This document shows positions 11,071-23,583 of a DNA stretch of 64,000 nt, piece after piece. The stretch lies in assembly GCA_026874595.1 (NCBI GenBank), contig CM049319.1, forward strand, positions 3,438,601 through 3,502,600. Reading direction: 5' to 3'. Source of the DNA: Sipunculus nudus (Eukaryota > Annelida > Sipuncula > Golfingiida > Sipunculidae). Each line of letters starts with the position of its first letter. The first letter of the stretch is position 1. Made by a program: the position numbers and the translations under genes. The notes beneath the pieces are model-generated. The model was not told the origin of the DNA, made no database searches, and saw only the letters and a program-made list of their open reading frames with translations.

Positions 11071-13944
11071 GCATGGCCACTATTTTCAACCCACCCACCC
11101 GTCCAGCATCCTATGATCGTAACCTATTAAAGAGACTTACATATTAGAAGAATATGTAATTTTTTTTGTACAGTGTATTATGAAGGATGTAGATACGAAC
11201 GGACAAAACTTTCACATGAAAACTAACTGGTCTCTCAAAAACATTTATATGTCTGATTATAGCGGGGTCGAAAAAAATTACGTACAGCTTTGTCATACTT
11301 GAAATCCCCCCCCCCCCCCCCCCCCCAATACACACACCTTCTCCGTGACCTTTCATGCAGTCTTAATACATTTCAATTAGGTTATTTAGCTGTGGACTTG
11401 CTCAGTGACCGCTAACATTCACAGACTTAGGATGTGTATTTTTATGTTTTAATTCCCTGGTTTGTTGTTTGCTCTGTCTATATTAGCATCTTCAGTACAA
11501 ATTTTATAGAGGGATAGGATGAAACACAAGAAACGATCCTTTAAATTTTGCAGAATATCCTGATAACCACCATGAGATTTCTCTATCCCACCCGAGGATC
11601 ATGGTAATTGACTTCGGCGCCTTTGTTCTAAAGCTGATCTGAGATCCAACCCTGGATTTGGTAAACCGTGACACACATATTCTATGAAAAGCAGCTCATT
11701 TTATTGAGGATCCTGGCGGAATCAGTGGTCTCTGACTACTCTCCAGTTTTTATGGTATCTTGATAATACAGCTGTCCGGCTCAGATCACAAATATGTAGC
11801 GACGTTTAGAATATCCGTATCTCTAACTGTGCCGTGCTGTTACAACCTCTTCCACGGCTTTTGTAAAAGTATAGACGCACAGTGCCACCAATGCATCGAT
11901 AAATATCTTTTAAGACTCAAGCCTCCCTCAGTCAATGAAAAGAAAAATTCCTTTGGATAAGGCAGGAACACGGCCACACAGCTTAGACAGGTGTAGGGCA
12001 CCTGAGGGGCATTACAGGTCTGAGAATTAACCATTATACTCACAACCCGACCGCGACAGACATGCACTCGCTCCACCATGATTTTGCTGAAGCATGTATG
12101 AACTTTTGCGGAATTACTGAAAAAAAAAGCTTCATGAGAAATTATTTCTCGACCAAGTCCAGGATCGAGACCAGGAGAGACTAGTGGTTTAAAGTTGAAG
12201 ACCTGTAATATTTCTTGTGATAAGCACCGTTTTAGTGACCTAAATGTCATTTTTTTAAACATATTTTAATAGTTCTTTAAGTATATGAAATATTTAATTT
12301 GCACAATAAATGCAAGTGCAAAGAGGAATACTGAAAAAAAAAATATTATTACAAACCAGACCTTGTGTATTGAAACAAGATTGTACAGCTGACATACGAG
12401 TTTGACGTCATATTCTATAAGTGAGCATGACAATGCATTTTTATTCCTTTACATGTAGCAATAAGAAAATGAATGTGTATGATGAAATTCCATTAATCTT
12501 TCTTTTCTTATGCATGCGACCCACAGCCTCGGCTGTTCGTTAATTGATAAAGTCGACCTTAACGAAACGGGCTAAACTGAGATAACCTGAATATCAGTGT
12601 TGCAACCGATAGCCAACTATAGTCCTTGTGATAAAAGCGGCATAATAAAGCCCCCTCCCACATTTGGCCTTTGGTTTGTATTGGTACCTGCTGCAGTCCA
12701 AGGTCATCTTTTTTTCATTTTCTTCAGAAATGTCGCTAAGTCATCCTCGTACATTAATTGATGGCTCATTAAAGGTATATATTTAATTATTCAGTGATCC
12801 TTTAGCTATAGGCTATTCACGGCTAATCATTTTGCTGTTCTACATTTATAATTCATCTATCATTTTATAAGGACTTTCAGACTCAAGTTAATCCCTTAAT
12901 TGGCGATATCATCTCACAGAACAAATTATTAATTATGACATTATTAATAATGTGTCGTGTTTCTATAATATGTGCTAGCTTAATATTATATCATTAATTG
13001 CATTTAAACTACCTTCTCGCTTTCCGTGTGAATGTATGGGAATATATCTATATGTTGCCGTTTTGCGTCTTTGCATTTTTAGGTTCAAAGTTTCAGGATG
13101 TCATTTGTACCTACATTATGATGCATAATACCGACGGCAAATTTCGGGGGGGGGGGGGGTCAAATCTCATATATTTTATATAACGCACTGTCATCATCGT
13201 TTATATATCATGTGTTTTGGCACTTAAGGCTGCAGGTATCCCTGAGCTATTATATAACAGAAAGTCGAAGAACGATGTGTTCATACACATCAGTTGTCAT
13301 ATTTTGCCATTGACTAAAGTTGTGTGTTTGCATAATGGCATTTAAAAAATAATAATAATAAATTTATGCTCATTTGGGTAACCTTCTTCTAAAAAATCTG
13401 TTCATTTTAATATAAAATCTGAAGTATTAGTATTTCTGATTTAGCTACAGAAAGTGGAGAAATGAGTTCGGCTTGCACAGGTAAGACGGATAACCATATT
13501 TGATAGCCTAGGATGCTGATGACAATATTATGCAATATCGGAGCCTGCAGCCGTATAGCTGAGATATGTTGCAATATTCGTAATTATGCTAATTTAATCC
13601 CCTTCCAACTAATAAAAATGTCATTTAAGTTGTAAATATCGGGCCTCGCCTTGACACAAGGGTGAAAATTAAGTGGATAACGGCAGTTTCGCTCATCTTT
13701 TTTTTTTGCTATGAAAGTCGTCCATCGGTAACTAAAATGGATATTATTCTCATAATATGTAACAGCTGTTTTCCAGAACGTTTGGTCATCTACATCAGTG
13801 CTTAAGTGTTTAGTTACTTAAATATATGACTTTCGATCTGCAGTATGCTCTGGAATTCTGTTATACACATACTAACCGAATCCTGTGTTCAGTATATTCA
13901 CAGATTTTTTTTTTTATTAAATGGTAGAACAGCTATTTTGAAAA
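11071..13944. other. No gene recognised; C-run at about 11306-11326, G-run at about 13146-13159
   Basis: A long stretch without a supported gene. An open frame of 140 codons (11840-12262, minus) has no recognisable domain and ordinary composition, so it is not called. Two homopolymer runs are the only clear local features. Confidence 0.4.
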
Positions 13945-14200
13945 TGTGGTCATTATGTCCACAGGAACAACAGAAATGAATTTTTTGGGTCATAATATCC
14001 CGGAAACCATGTATTAGTTGACCCTCTATATCAAATGTTAAGGTAATTATGGCATTTCTGCTATGTTCGTATTATTTTGGCGGCCATTTTGTTTTTTTGC
14101 TAATTCGCAAAAAAATGCCCAAGGCTGTCAGCGAACCAATCAACATATTTTTCGCACATGATATGTGGGCAAACAAAATCCGAAAAGAAAAAAAATTAAA
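13945..14200 (+). repeat. Repeat family C, copy 2
   Basis: Matches the reverse complement of 10791-11070 (see that entry). Short open frames in it are not conserved between the two copies. Confidence 0.7.
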
Positions 14201-14528
14201 GCCCTATGTTATGTTGAGTCCAGTGGCTGCGGGACTGATGTAGTAAAAGTGCTGCATGCTCATCCTGAAATTATTTCATTTGAGCGATCTGAGCGATTAG
14301 TAAACTACAGTATACACATTCAAACGATTTTCCGGCAACGGCGACGACAAGAACAGTGAGTTTTGGGTGTACACATTAATCCGGCAAAATTTATAATCGG
14401 AGACCAAAAAGCAGGTGTGATGTTCAACTTGATGGTTATCCAGGGCTACGATATCCTTCTGAATATTACCTTTGCCTTAAATTTCCGTACCGACATCATG
14501 ACGAACTAATGGCTAGCTTACATACAAA
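14201..14528. other. No feature recognised
   Basis: Overlapping short open frames only; nothing recognised. Confidence 0.35.
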
Positions 14529-15882
14529 CCGGGCACCGTACGGGTTTTTTTTTCAATCCGGCGGCTTGTCGTGGGTTTTCGAGGCTGTACGGTCATCATG
14601 TGATTTTTCATCCCACGTTGTTTGCACTCACAATAACTACAGCGACCGCACGGTGACCACGCAACTTGGTTGGTAAGGGGACCGTCCGGGAACCGTAAGG
14701 TGACCGTGTAGGTTCTATGCATGAAGCTAGTACACCGTACGGTGCCCGGCCGGTGACTAGCCGTGACAGACACGACTCAGTTAGTGCCCCCTACTGAGTC
14801 GTGACACAAGCCAAATTGAGGATGGCCCTGCAAGACCAGGCCACGCGTTGTAACCGTATCTCCGTATACAGTCAGCAGGCAGACCGCAGGCAGTAATCTT
14901 CCATAAATGCAGAACAATATACGAATATATTGGGTTATTACGGAATATTTCACACACATGGAAGGTGTCGTTGGAGTGATAAGAAACTTATTAAACGGTC
15001 TAGGGGGTTTTATTTAAAGTGACACGATACTTGTAAGCAATGAGGCGTTGTCAAAAATGACGAAAATATTTGCCTCCATGTTGGGCCTTCTAATGCGATC
15101 CTCAGAGGTAGATGTCCAGGCCCTCTGGCAGGCAAGTGATCTGGCCATATTGTCAGAGGGCCGATCTAACGGTAGGCCGGTGACCGGCAGGCGCCCGACC
15201 GGCACCGTGCGGTCACCGTAATACTATTTTCCTGCTTTATATATAGCTCATTTTTAAACATGTCATTTGTTCAACATGAAGCCAAAGAAAAAAAAACGGC
15301 CAAATAGGATATAAATTTTTTTTTTTTAATTTTATAAATAAAGAATTTACTCGTTCAGGAAAGGTGGCTTCAGGGCACTGAGATTCAGTGTCTGAAATAT
15401 ATGCCGATGTGGCTGTATTTATATTTCCAACAGCTCAGATTCAGGGCATCATGAGGACACCGCACGGGCAAAACTTACATCGCAAAGGAGCCGTACGGAC
15501 CCCACACGGCAGCCATTCGACTTTTAACGACGCACAAGGCCTTACGGGGACCGTAGCGCTATCGCACGGTGACCGTATACGGCAACGCAGAAGCGGATCT
15601 GGGGGAGGGGGGGAGGGGGTCCCCTTCTTTTTCATCAGAAACAACTTTTTTTAAGGGCTTCAGACAAAATTTTGCGGCTTGGACCCCCCTTTTCCAGACC
15701 TTGGGACCTTTTTTTAGGGTTTTCTTTAGTCCTCCTGGGTTGGACCTCCCCCCCCCCCCTTCCCGAATCCTGGGTCCGCCCCTGCAACGGCTGACACCGG
15801 AGGGCGCCCGAACGAATTTTGTCGAGAAAATTGCCCGGAAAATCGTTGGGGTGCATGCCGAAGGGATACCGTCCGGTGCCCG
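14529..15882. mobile_element. Foldback-like element FB4 built of CCGTACGGTGACCG-type motifs
   Basis: The ends read GGGCACCGTACGG on the left and, reverse-complemented, GGGCACCGGACGG on the right: 12 of 13 positions agree. Clusters of short GC palindromes related to CCGCACGGTGACCG lie at about 14.53-14.77, 15.17-15.23 and 15.45-15.59 kb, separated by AT-rich sequence. It carries a nested hAT-like MITE at 15588-15784. No target duplication is clear. Without that insertion the element is about 1.15 kb. The superfamily is unknown and there is no transposase. Confidence 0.55.
15588..15784 (+). mobile_element. hAT-like MITE nested in FB4
   Basis: It starts CAGAAGCGGATCTGGGGG and ends GGGTCCGCCCCTG, whose reverse, CAGGGGCGGACCC, matches the start. 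The 5-bp direct repeat CAACG flanks it at 15583-15587 and 15785-15789. The internal sequence matches the 6.4-kb copy (TTTTGCGGCTTGGACCCC, AGTCCTCCTGGGTTGGA). A 5-bp duplication is at the short end of the hAT range, so the superfamily is tentative. Confidence 0.8.
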
Positions 15883-16311
15883 TTTTTTATATTACTTCCG
15901 GTTAATTATGTTTCCTACTATGTCACTAATCATATGAGCAGGTATTGTTGTATTGACTCTGTTCTGGTTCACATACTCTCTTTGATGTGACCAGCCTGGG
16001 CCGGCTGTCGTTTATTTTACTGATGACCAATGGTGCTAATTACAGAAGAGTACTTCACTGGACATTAAAGGTTCAGCCAGCTTAACCACCTAGACCTGTC
16101 TGGTCTTTGATGATGGCCATTGAATAACAGATCCACAGGAGTTTTCATCCAAGCATTAGTCTGCTGCTGTTAAGGGACACGTTAATGATCAGACCCATCA
16201 TGATCATTATATTTGCCTGATTTGTTTGCAATGACTGTTGCAAAGCAGTAGTGTGACTTAATGATGACAAGCATTGGAGTGGCACACCATTAAAGATTGG
16301 AGATGAGACTA
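15883..16311. other. No feature recognised
   Basis: No coding or repeat signal that I can support. Confidence 0.35.
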
Positions 16312-16314
16312 AGG

Positions 16315-16614
16315 CCAACAAAAATAAAAAGGTATGGTTCTCATGCAGGCACTTTGTTTCAGAAATCACTGCAGGTAGGCGATATTTTATATTTTATCTT
16401 TTTTGTATGTTTCGACAAAAATGTCATATGATCGCGGAAAAGCATAAAAATAACAAGTTAAACAGGTAAAGGCACTATATTACAAAGGAAATCGTATCAA
16501 AATTGTATTATTTTACCTTCTTGAAAGATGAAAATAAAAATAAAAATGTTTGATGCGGGGGGGGGGGGTAGAATTTACACGGGCGGTGCCTGAAAACCAT
16601 ACTTTTTTTCGCTT
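16315..16614 (-). mobile_element. Harbinger-like MITE, eroded copy
   Basis: The left end GGCCAACAAAAATAAAAAGG plus TATGGTTCTCA matches the MITE at 43.58 kb. The right end reads GGCGGTGCCTG..AACCATACTTTTTTT. The internal CGCCCG, GCATCAAA and TTTTTATTTT segments match the 43.6-kb copy in the opposite orientation. The flanks are TAA on the left and TTA on the right. A run of about 12 G lies inside. No coding capacity. Confidence 0.7.
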
Positions 16615-17689
16615 AATGATTATTTTTTTAATCAAGATTATAAATGATCTTACAGCAGTCTCTATTGAATCGCTACATTTTTTCATTTAAATACCAACAG
16701 ATACTCTATGCTTAAAAACAATTATTAAACTACTTAGATCCAATACTGAAACATATAGTCCTAAACATTATTTTATTCCATAAACTAATACAGAATGGAC
16801 AAGCTACCAGAAGAAATTTTCACCAGTAAAACAGATAAACAGGTTGAAGCAGCACTAACAACCTATCATTGCTAAGTCAGAATAGTAATTCATGCACCCT
16901 ACCTGCCCTGGAAGATTGTTGCTAAGCAGTGAGAAACCTTCTTATATCAATAAATACAGATAAAACTTTAAGAAATCTTGAATAACTTCAGGTACAGTTA
17001 TATATTCATTTAAATAAGAAAAAAAATTGTTCCTAAATTTATCACACAATTGTACTATAATTTTGCTGTAGTCCTCTAAGTGAAAAGAATATTGAAGATT
17101 TTTTTATAGTTTGTAGATCTTTCTGACAGACAGAATAAAACATAGAAAATGAGGCATTTTTTCATATTAGCCATTAAATTGCCACTTATTTGCCAGAGGG
17201 GATTGTCTTAGAGAGCATTTATACCGGGAAACTGCCAGTGGCATTTACCGGCCTGGCACTTACCGGCCAACCGCGCATTAAATGATTAAGGTGATCCAAC
17301 TTGTGGGCAGGGCTGTATCATATAATGTTAGTAAAAATTTGTGAGCTTTTCTAAAATAAAATACTTTAATTGGTATCTGATAATCTAATGGACGGAAGTA
17401 TATAATTTTATGCAGGCTAATTTGTATAATAATCATATCTAGCAAGCTTACTGATTAATAATCATGTGATGTGCTCGGATAAACTGACCTATACAGTATA
17501 AAGCAAAATTGTCATGTTTGGTACCGTACCAAGGTGCAATGTGATAAGCCTGTATTTCAAGCTTCAGACTTCGACTGTTGGTTTCGTTCGTTTCATTTAT
17601 TTGCTTAAAAAAACTATTTTAAAAAGGATATAACAATTGCAATCAATGCTATCTCGATTTGAAAAATTAGTGAAGGCAGTTTACTAAGC
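16615..17689. other. No gene; degenerate TACCGG motifs near 17.23 kb
   Basis: AT-rich. A short group of TACCGG-containing segments at about 17.17-17.29 kb resembles a similar group at 10.65-10.76 kb and may be another repeat fragment. Confidence 0.35.
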
Positions 17690-18045
17690 TGCTTCCCTTC
17701 AAAGTTACCTAGACATCCTGGAATAAAGTGATTCCTTCAGTAGAGCGATTTGCAGATCTACTTAATCCTGTATCTGTGGTGAAGGGGGAAGCAGAAATGG
17801 TCCATTTGTTCCACAAAAAAATCATGTTGACCCTGCTGTCGAGGCTTAAAGAGAGTGTTCAAATTTTCATCTCAACAATACTTTATTGTCTCTGAAAATC
17901 TTGGCAACCTTGCCTGTCTCTTCAGCTGAACCTGAAAGACTTTTCTCAAAGTTAATGGAAACATTCGTTCAACAATGAGTGAGGAAAGGCTAGAAACATT
18001 AATTTTATTTCAGGTACATCATGACAGAGTGCTATAACTACTTAT
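17690..18045 (+). pseudogene. hAT transposase C-terminal (dimerisation) remnant
   Basis: Pieces of a hAT C-terminal dimerisation region are readable on the plus strand in at least two frames. One frame reads LATLPVSSAEPERLFSKL from about 17.90 kb, and another continues with RSTMSEERLETLILF near 17.97 kb. In the family this block reads roughly LP.S.A..ERSFSKLK followed by RSTM..ERL..L. Upstream, a frame reading KGEAEMVHLFHKKI probably belongs to the same protein. There are internal stops and at least one frameshift, and no full-length frame, so it cannot make a working transposase. It is a possible relic of the source of the nearby hAT-like MITEs, but no termini connect them. Confidence 0.7.
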
Positions 18046-19251
18046 CAAATTTGGACATGTATGCCTCTTACATATGTGCGACGGATGCCTTTTGTGATTT
18101 AACTTTTTTTAATTTCATTTTATTTAAAGTTCCGATAAGATAACATTAATTATTATAATTATAAAAGTATAGGATATAAATATCTGCATTTTTTTAAGTG
18201 GGTTTTTCACTCTTTAATGAGATAACATGTCTAAATAACTATAAAAATGTTAAAGTCCACAACCAAAAAAAAAGTTTTATCATTACTCTAAAGTACTTTT
18301 GAAAATGATTAAATGGGTTGCCAAATTCAAGAGAAATACATGACTTTGAAAAAAATGGCATTACTACATTTGTGCATATACATAATATAATTAAATTGAA
18401 ATGGTGATCCTTATATTCATTAATATAATTTTATTTATTATAAGTGTGTTTGTTCCCCAGTAAATAGTTAAACGTATAGTTGAAAGCTTATAAATATTAC
18501 ATACATAGTTTATTCAATGCAAGGATTTCATTCTAAGCTACCATGTCGTCCCACGAACCCCTCTCTGCCCTCCCCATACCCAGGTTTATACACATGTTCG
18601 ATGCCAGTAACCCTGTGCGACAAATGCCCCCTCCCCCCCCCCCCCCCCCCCAAAAAAAAAAAAAAAAAATCATGGATCCGCCATTGTATAGGACCAGGGC
18701 GTCTGTGTAAAATTAATCCCATACGCGTCCTGTGTTCAGAGACCTTCTGATCCAAAGCCCACGCATTGTGAGGCGCCAGGTAGGCCTGGCAGTTAGAGCC
18801 GTGAAACACAAGATGGTCCAATTAAGGTACTTTGCGATTAAGTATGAAGGGATAACGCCTGCAGTATTGTTTCGCCACCGGGGGCGTTGATAATGATGTA
18901 AGCCGCGCTTCTGATGATAGCCCAACGGGCAATTACGCTATGTTAACGGTACCGGCATAACTTTGATTGTAGAATATCTAACAAATAATAAGTATGCAAC
19001 TTGGAAATATGACTGTTTGATATTTGACCGGTGACTTTTACCTTCATCAGAGGGGTTGAAATATCATACAAAAATAGTCTGTTGTTTTTCATGAACTGAT
19101 TTTATTGCATTGCTAAAATATTGAGCCAAGTATGGCTTTGTCTTCAGTCGTGTTTAATATGCCTATGGCTGGTACTTTTATTGCAGCTTACTTTTATGAA
19201 TTGGTCTGTAAATTCGGGAGAAAATATTGCCAAAAGTGAATAGGTGTCAAC
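18046..19251. other. No gene; hAT-like end fragment at about 18.62-18.69 kb
   Basis: A C-run/A-run followed by ATGGATCCGCCATTG looks like the 3' terminus of the hAT-like MITE family. The remainder is AT-rich and unrecognised. Confidence 0.4.
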
Positions 19252-20951
19252 CAGGGTTGGGGCGTGGTACATGGGACAGTACCTAGGTACAGGTACAGGT
19301 ACTTTTCAAATGGTCAGGTACAGGTCCAGGTACAGATACAGCATTTAGTAGAGTACCCAGATACAGGTACAGGTACAGCATTTTTGTCGAGTACCTAGGT
19401 ACAGGTACAGGTACTATAGAAAGTACGAAGGTTCAGGAACAGGTACATTTTACTGATTTTAGGGACATTTGGACTGATGATAATCGTATAAATTTCATCT
19501 TGATATGCGATAATCAGTTATAACAGAATGGCAGAAAAAGCATTGAAAAGTTTTATATGATGTATGTTAAATCCAGTTTTGCGTTTTACGGTAATGTTTT
19601 AAAGTCAAAATTTTTGAAAGCACCACACAAGAGGGTAAATCATTATAGCTTGACGGGGGGGGGATTTTATAGATTTACTTCATGACCATAATACATATTT
19701 AATTAGAAGTAACAATTAACATGTTCATTGGAGAAAGTCACACTGAGAAATTAAGAAATTAGAATTTTTTGAGCAATTAAGAATGCATTTTACGTTTGAG
19801 CAGGGACTTTTTTCTGTACGCTCTTTACACAGCGCTTTACCCATAGGCCAACTATCTATATCGTAAGCGCTGTATGTTATGACCTTGTATCCTGAATCTC
19901 TACACCAGAGGGGCGCACTGTCTTTTGGTCCAATCGGATGAGACCCTGTGCTGGAGGCAAAACGGTTTACCAGCCAAGCGAGGAATACACGAAGCCAATT
20001 TTGTTCATTTCGTTTTGAGTGACAGCTCATCGCCCCGGCAACCATTTGAACAGCCCACAGTTGGTTTCTGGGCGGAGCCTGATGCCTGTAGAGTGTTTGC
20101 TGACTTGCATTTGGTTGACTGATAGTCATATCAGCAGTTTTTTTTTTAAGCAGACAGGCCCATGTGCACCACTTGGTGTTTGAGTGCATCATAAACGGTC
20201 AAAGCTGGAAGCGGGAAAATCAGTAGCTTCTTTAGAAGCCCAAAATTTCCGCTGTCTCGGGAGCGTATTTTTTTCTGTAAAATGGAATGTTCTGCTTTTT
20301 TGGCATATGTCGAGAGTTAAGTGATATAATATTTATTTATTCCCACTTCCTCATTTTTCCTTCATCTAAGTTCTTTCTTTACAAGACTACAGGTATTTAC
20401 ATAGGGACATTTAAGCAACACTGTCCATATCCTTTGTTCTGTACCCTTTATATCAGATAATGCCACAATGAACTTCCTGTGTAGATACTGGAGGCAGCTA
20501 GGCCAGTAAGCTCAACTTTAAAGGCTGCAGGGATGAAACCTTAGTAATTACCCCGGCCCGCTTTAGGTAACAACCTTGACAGGAGGGACATTTCAGTACA
20601 CGTACTTGACCCAACAAGATGTTCATTTCCCGTATCATTACCTGTATAACACAACTGTAAATTGTGCAACTGGGTACAAATTCCTGGCCATAACCTTGTC
20701 CTCTGTGCATACTAGACAACTCACAATGAACTTCTTGTTTAGAGGCTGTGGTTGACCAGCTTGATAGCTCAGATAGCTGCAAAGGCATCGGGACGAATGC
20801 TGTGTAATTTCCCTTGCCTGAGATCAGTAACTGTCCTGACAGGGGTGACAGCTTTGTACATGCAATTGACCCTAGCTTCAACCTTGGTGTCCATTTCCAG
20901 TATCACATTTGTACCTGGAGTCCAGGTACAGGTACCTGAACCCCAACCCTG
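19252..20951 (+). mobile_element. Non-autonomous hAT element with GGTACA subterminal repeats
   Basis: The left end CAGGGTTGGGG and the right end, reverse-complemented CAGGGTTGGGGTTC, form short terminal inverted repeats. Both are followed by degenerate GGTACAGGTACAGG tandems (19.27-19.45 kb, and about 20.92-20.94 kb in the opposite sense). The 8-bp flanks GTGTCAAC and AGGTAAAC agree at 5 of 8 positions, consistent with an old hAT target duplication. Inside, 20.466-20.65 and 20.723-20.92 kb are a diverged direct repeat with a 257-bp period (starts CACAATGAACTTC). A 155-codon minus-strand open frame at 19725-20192 has no recognisable domain. Transposase is absent. Confidence 0.75.
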
Positions 20952-21167
20952 AGGTAAACATTAGAGTACACTGTTGACTGTGAACTAATTAGGGTGGAAT
21001 GTTATGAATAACATTAACATTGAGAACTATCTCTATGAAACAGCAAACCGTGACTTTAATCCCTTTGTATAATGCCTATAAATAGTGTGAAATGTTATGA
21101 TTATGGTAACGATAAAACTCCGTCGACAGCAAACTCTGATAAATATAGAGTGCAGTCTAAACATCAT

Positions 21168-21990
21168 CAAAACCCATCCAGTAAGATTATGTAAAATAAA
21201 TCCTGAAATATTATGAATATGAGTAAAATTGTGTTAAATAAAGGTACTGCAACGTTATGAATATCAGAATACTCTGTGGCTCAGGGGTAGAGCGCAGCAC
21301 TCAAAGCCGGGAGATCGTGGGTTCGAATCTCAGCCGAGGCGGTGAGGTTTTTCACGGTCAGCCACCACCCAGGATGAGCGCCCTGCAAGCTTAATGGGAA
21401 GGCTGTGCCCAGCAGCCGTGTATCACTCACATACGAGTGCGTCTTTGGGAGGTTCCTCGGTGTTATGACCCAGCAATGTGGATGATTACACACCCAGGAC
21501 CCGCAGATGCGGTAGACACCGGGCCTGGGTGATATCAGGATACAATTTTAAATAAAAATGATAGGAAGCGAGTGCTACCGCCCTGTCATGTAGTCCCAAA
21601 CCGAAATGGAAACTCTGCAGATGTACATACTTAGGTTAAGAATTAGATAAGTCAGCATTAAAAAATGGAGGCGGTTACCTCTACCAAAAAAATTATATAT
21701 ATATAAAAAAAGTTATGAATATCAGTATGATTGTGTAAAAAAGGGTACTGAAATGTAATGGCTATGAGCAAGGTTGTGTAAAAAAGGGTACTGAAAAGTT
21801 ATGAATATCAGTAAGATTGTATAAAATAAAGGTACTGAAATGTTATGGATATCAGTAAGATTGTGTTAAATAAAGGTACTAAAATGTTATGAATATATGA
21901 TAATGATAACTCAGACTTTGACAAAATATCATTTTACAAATTCCCTGAAATCCAATCAGTAAGAATGTGTAATATAAAGGTACTATTTTC
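21168..21990 (+). repeat. 43-44-bp minisatellite, split by a SINE
   Basis: Units containing GTTATGAATATCAG and GTGTAAAATAAAGGTACTG recur at 21210, 21254, 21712, 21755, 21798, 21842 and 21886, which are 43-44 bp apart on each side of the SINE. The array is imperfect. SINE-1 (about 21270-21711) interrupts it. Confidence 0.85.
21270..21711 (+). mobile_element. SINE-1, best copy (tRNA-derived)
   Basis: The tRNA-like head has an A box GTGGCTCAGGGGTAGAGCGC (about 21276) and a B box GGGTTCGAATCTC (about 21319), the two internal RNA polymerase III promoter elements. A body of about 200 bp follows (AGGATGAGCGCCCTGCAAGC, GACCCAGCAATGTGG, GGGCCTGGGTGATATCAGG). The 3' tail has AAAAATGGAGGCGGTT and a short (AT)n. 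The flanking GTTATGAATATCAG on both sides could be a target duplication or simply two minisatellite units. Other pieces lie at 0.42, 7.41, 42.17 and 46.71 kb. Confidence 0.88.
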
Positions 21991-22110
21991 AGGGATTACA
22001 CGAAATTTTTAGTGATTTCATGAAATTCCTAAGTGAAACAGTGATTTTATGAATTCCCTGAAAGTGTTAGGGATTTCGCGAGTTCCTTATTTACACACTT
22101 TTACCGTAAC

Positions 22111-22112
<2 letters not shown>

Positions 22113-22180
<68 letters not shown>
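22113..22180. repeat. (TA)n microsatellite
   Basis: An uninterrupted alternating TA tract of about 68 bp. A second (TA)n lies at 22455-22511, just inside the predicted receptor-1 intron. Confidence 0.97.
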
Positions 22181-22182
<2 letters not shown>

Positions 22183-22299
22183 TATTAAACATACGTAATA
22201 CGTATCTGACGTGGTCATACATTCCAAAACATACATGATTGATTCCCAGTTTTCCGCTCAGCTTCGGCAGGTTATATATCCCCCGTATATCAGACTACG

Positions 22300-22415
22300 C
22301 CCCGTCTGATTGGTCTAGACCCACCGCCAGATATTACGGTATGAAGCCTTATAAGATGCGCTCTCTCAGTATCTGGTTTCTGTCGTGTGATCGGCTGCTT
22401 GACTTGGCGTCTTTG
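22300..22415 (+). promoter_or_regulatory. Predicted promoter and non-coding exon 1 of receptor 1
   Basis: TGATTGGTC (22307-22315, an inverted CCAAT box) is followed 35 bp later by TTATAAG (22349-22355). The splice donor CTTTG/GTAAGTTTCTTT has its boundary at 22415/22416. The same three parts in the same order occur upstream of receptor 2 (59.66-59.80 kb) with nearly equal CCAAT-to-TATA spacing. A start site about 30 bp after the TATA box would fall near 22380, giving a tiny exon of about 36 nt; no clean initiator is visible there. The call rests on the comparison between the two genes. Confidence 0.6.
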
Positions 22416-22451
22416 GTAAGTTTCTTTAATATTCTTATATGTTTCATGTGT

Positions 22452-22513
<62 letters not shown>

Positions 22514-22999
22514 CTACATTTGTTCAGCACAAAGGAGCTAATGAGGCAAAAATAAAATGTGATCAATAAAGGTACACTTGAAAAAAAAATCCCTCAATAT
22601 GTATATTATTAGTATTTTCAGTTGGCATATTGTTTGTAGGTTTGTTTATCATATTCATTCATACAATGGTGATTAATAACAAAAAATTAATCTATAAGCG
22701 TTAACAAGCATGATGCCTTGTTCACATTTTAGTCTATTTTAACGCTTTTATGATCAAACATTTCTGTCCCTCTTTTATCCCTGCCTGTATTAATTTGTTT
22801 TGTTTTGTTTCTTTTGAAAAATTTAAGTAGCACATCAATTAATAGCAATGGAAATTCATGAAAACGAACGAACGTCATACGGAAGGTGGTTACCATGCCT
22901 ACGATGACAGTAAAGACGTACTACAGTCTGGTCCAATCCAGAATTTTGCAAATATTTTCTTATTTTTCTCCTCCTCCTGCGATCACCTCTTCCATTTAA

Positions 23000-23066
<67 letters not shown>

Positions 23067-23499
23067 ATATTAATAATAATTGTTCCATGGCCTAAATAAG
23101 GTCCATTGGTGTTAATAACGTGACAAAAGCCTTCTAGCTCTCTACGAGCCGCCTGCTTTTAAACAAGTCGACTGGTTAAGTTTTAGGTAAACATTTATAA
23201 GATGAACCTGTTGTAAATTCTCTCGCTACCGTAAACCAGATATCACACATTTTTTTAAAACTAAAAGTATTATTTTTTACATCCTCGGGAGGAGCTTTAT
23301 AATTTTATCATTGTTCAATAAATTACCTGTTGGTTGGCTTGGATATTTGGTTGAATTGACAATGAGCAACATTACAAAAATCATTATTATTATTTTATTA
23401 TTATTATTATTATAATCAATGATTATTATTATATTATAATTATGATTTATTATCATTATTATAATTATCATTATAATTATTAAAATTATTATTATTATA

Positions 23500-23538
<39 letters not shown>

Positions 23539-23543
23539 TTCAG
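22416..23543 (+). other. Predicted 5'-UTR intron of receptor 1
   Basis: The donor GTAAGT at 22416 and the acceptor TTTTCAG ending at 23543 bracket 1,128 bp. It contains (TA)n (22455-22511), an (AAT)n-(ATT)n palindromic microsatellite (about 23000-23070) and a long degenerate ATT/ATA tract (23379-23537) that abuts the acceptor. The acceptor lies 40 nt before the start codon. Confidence 0.5.
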
Positions 23544-23583
23544 AACCCGAACACCTTTTAGATCAATCAACATTGACGTAATA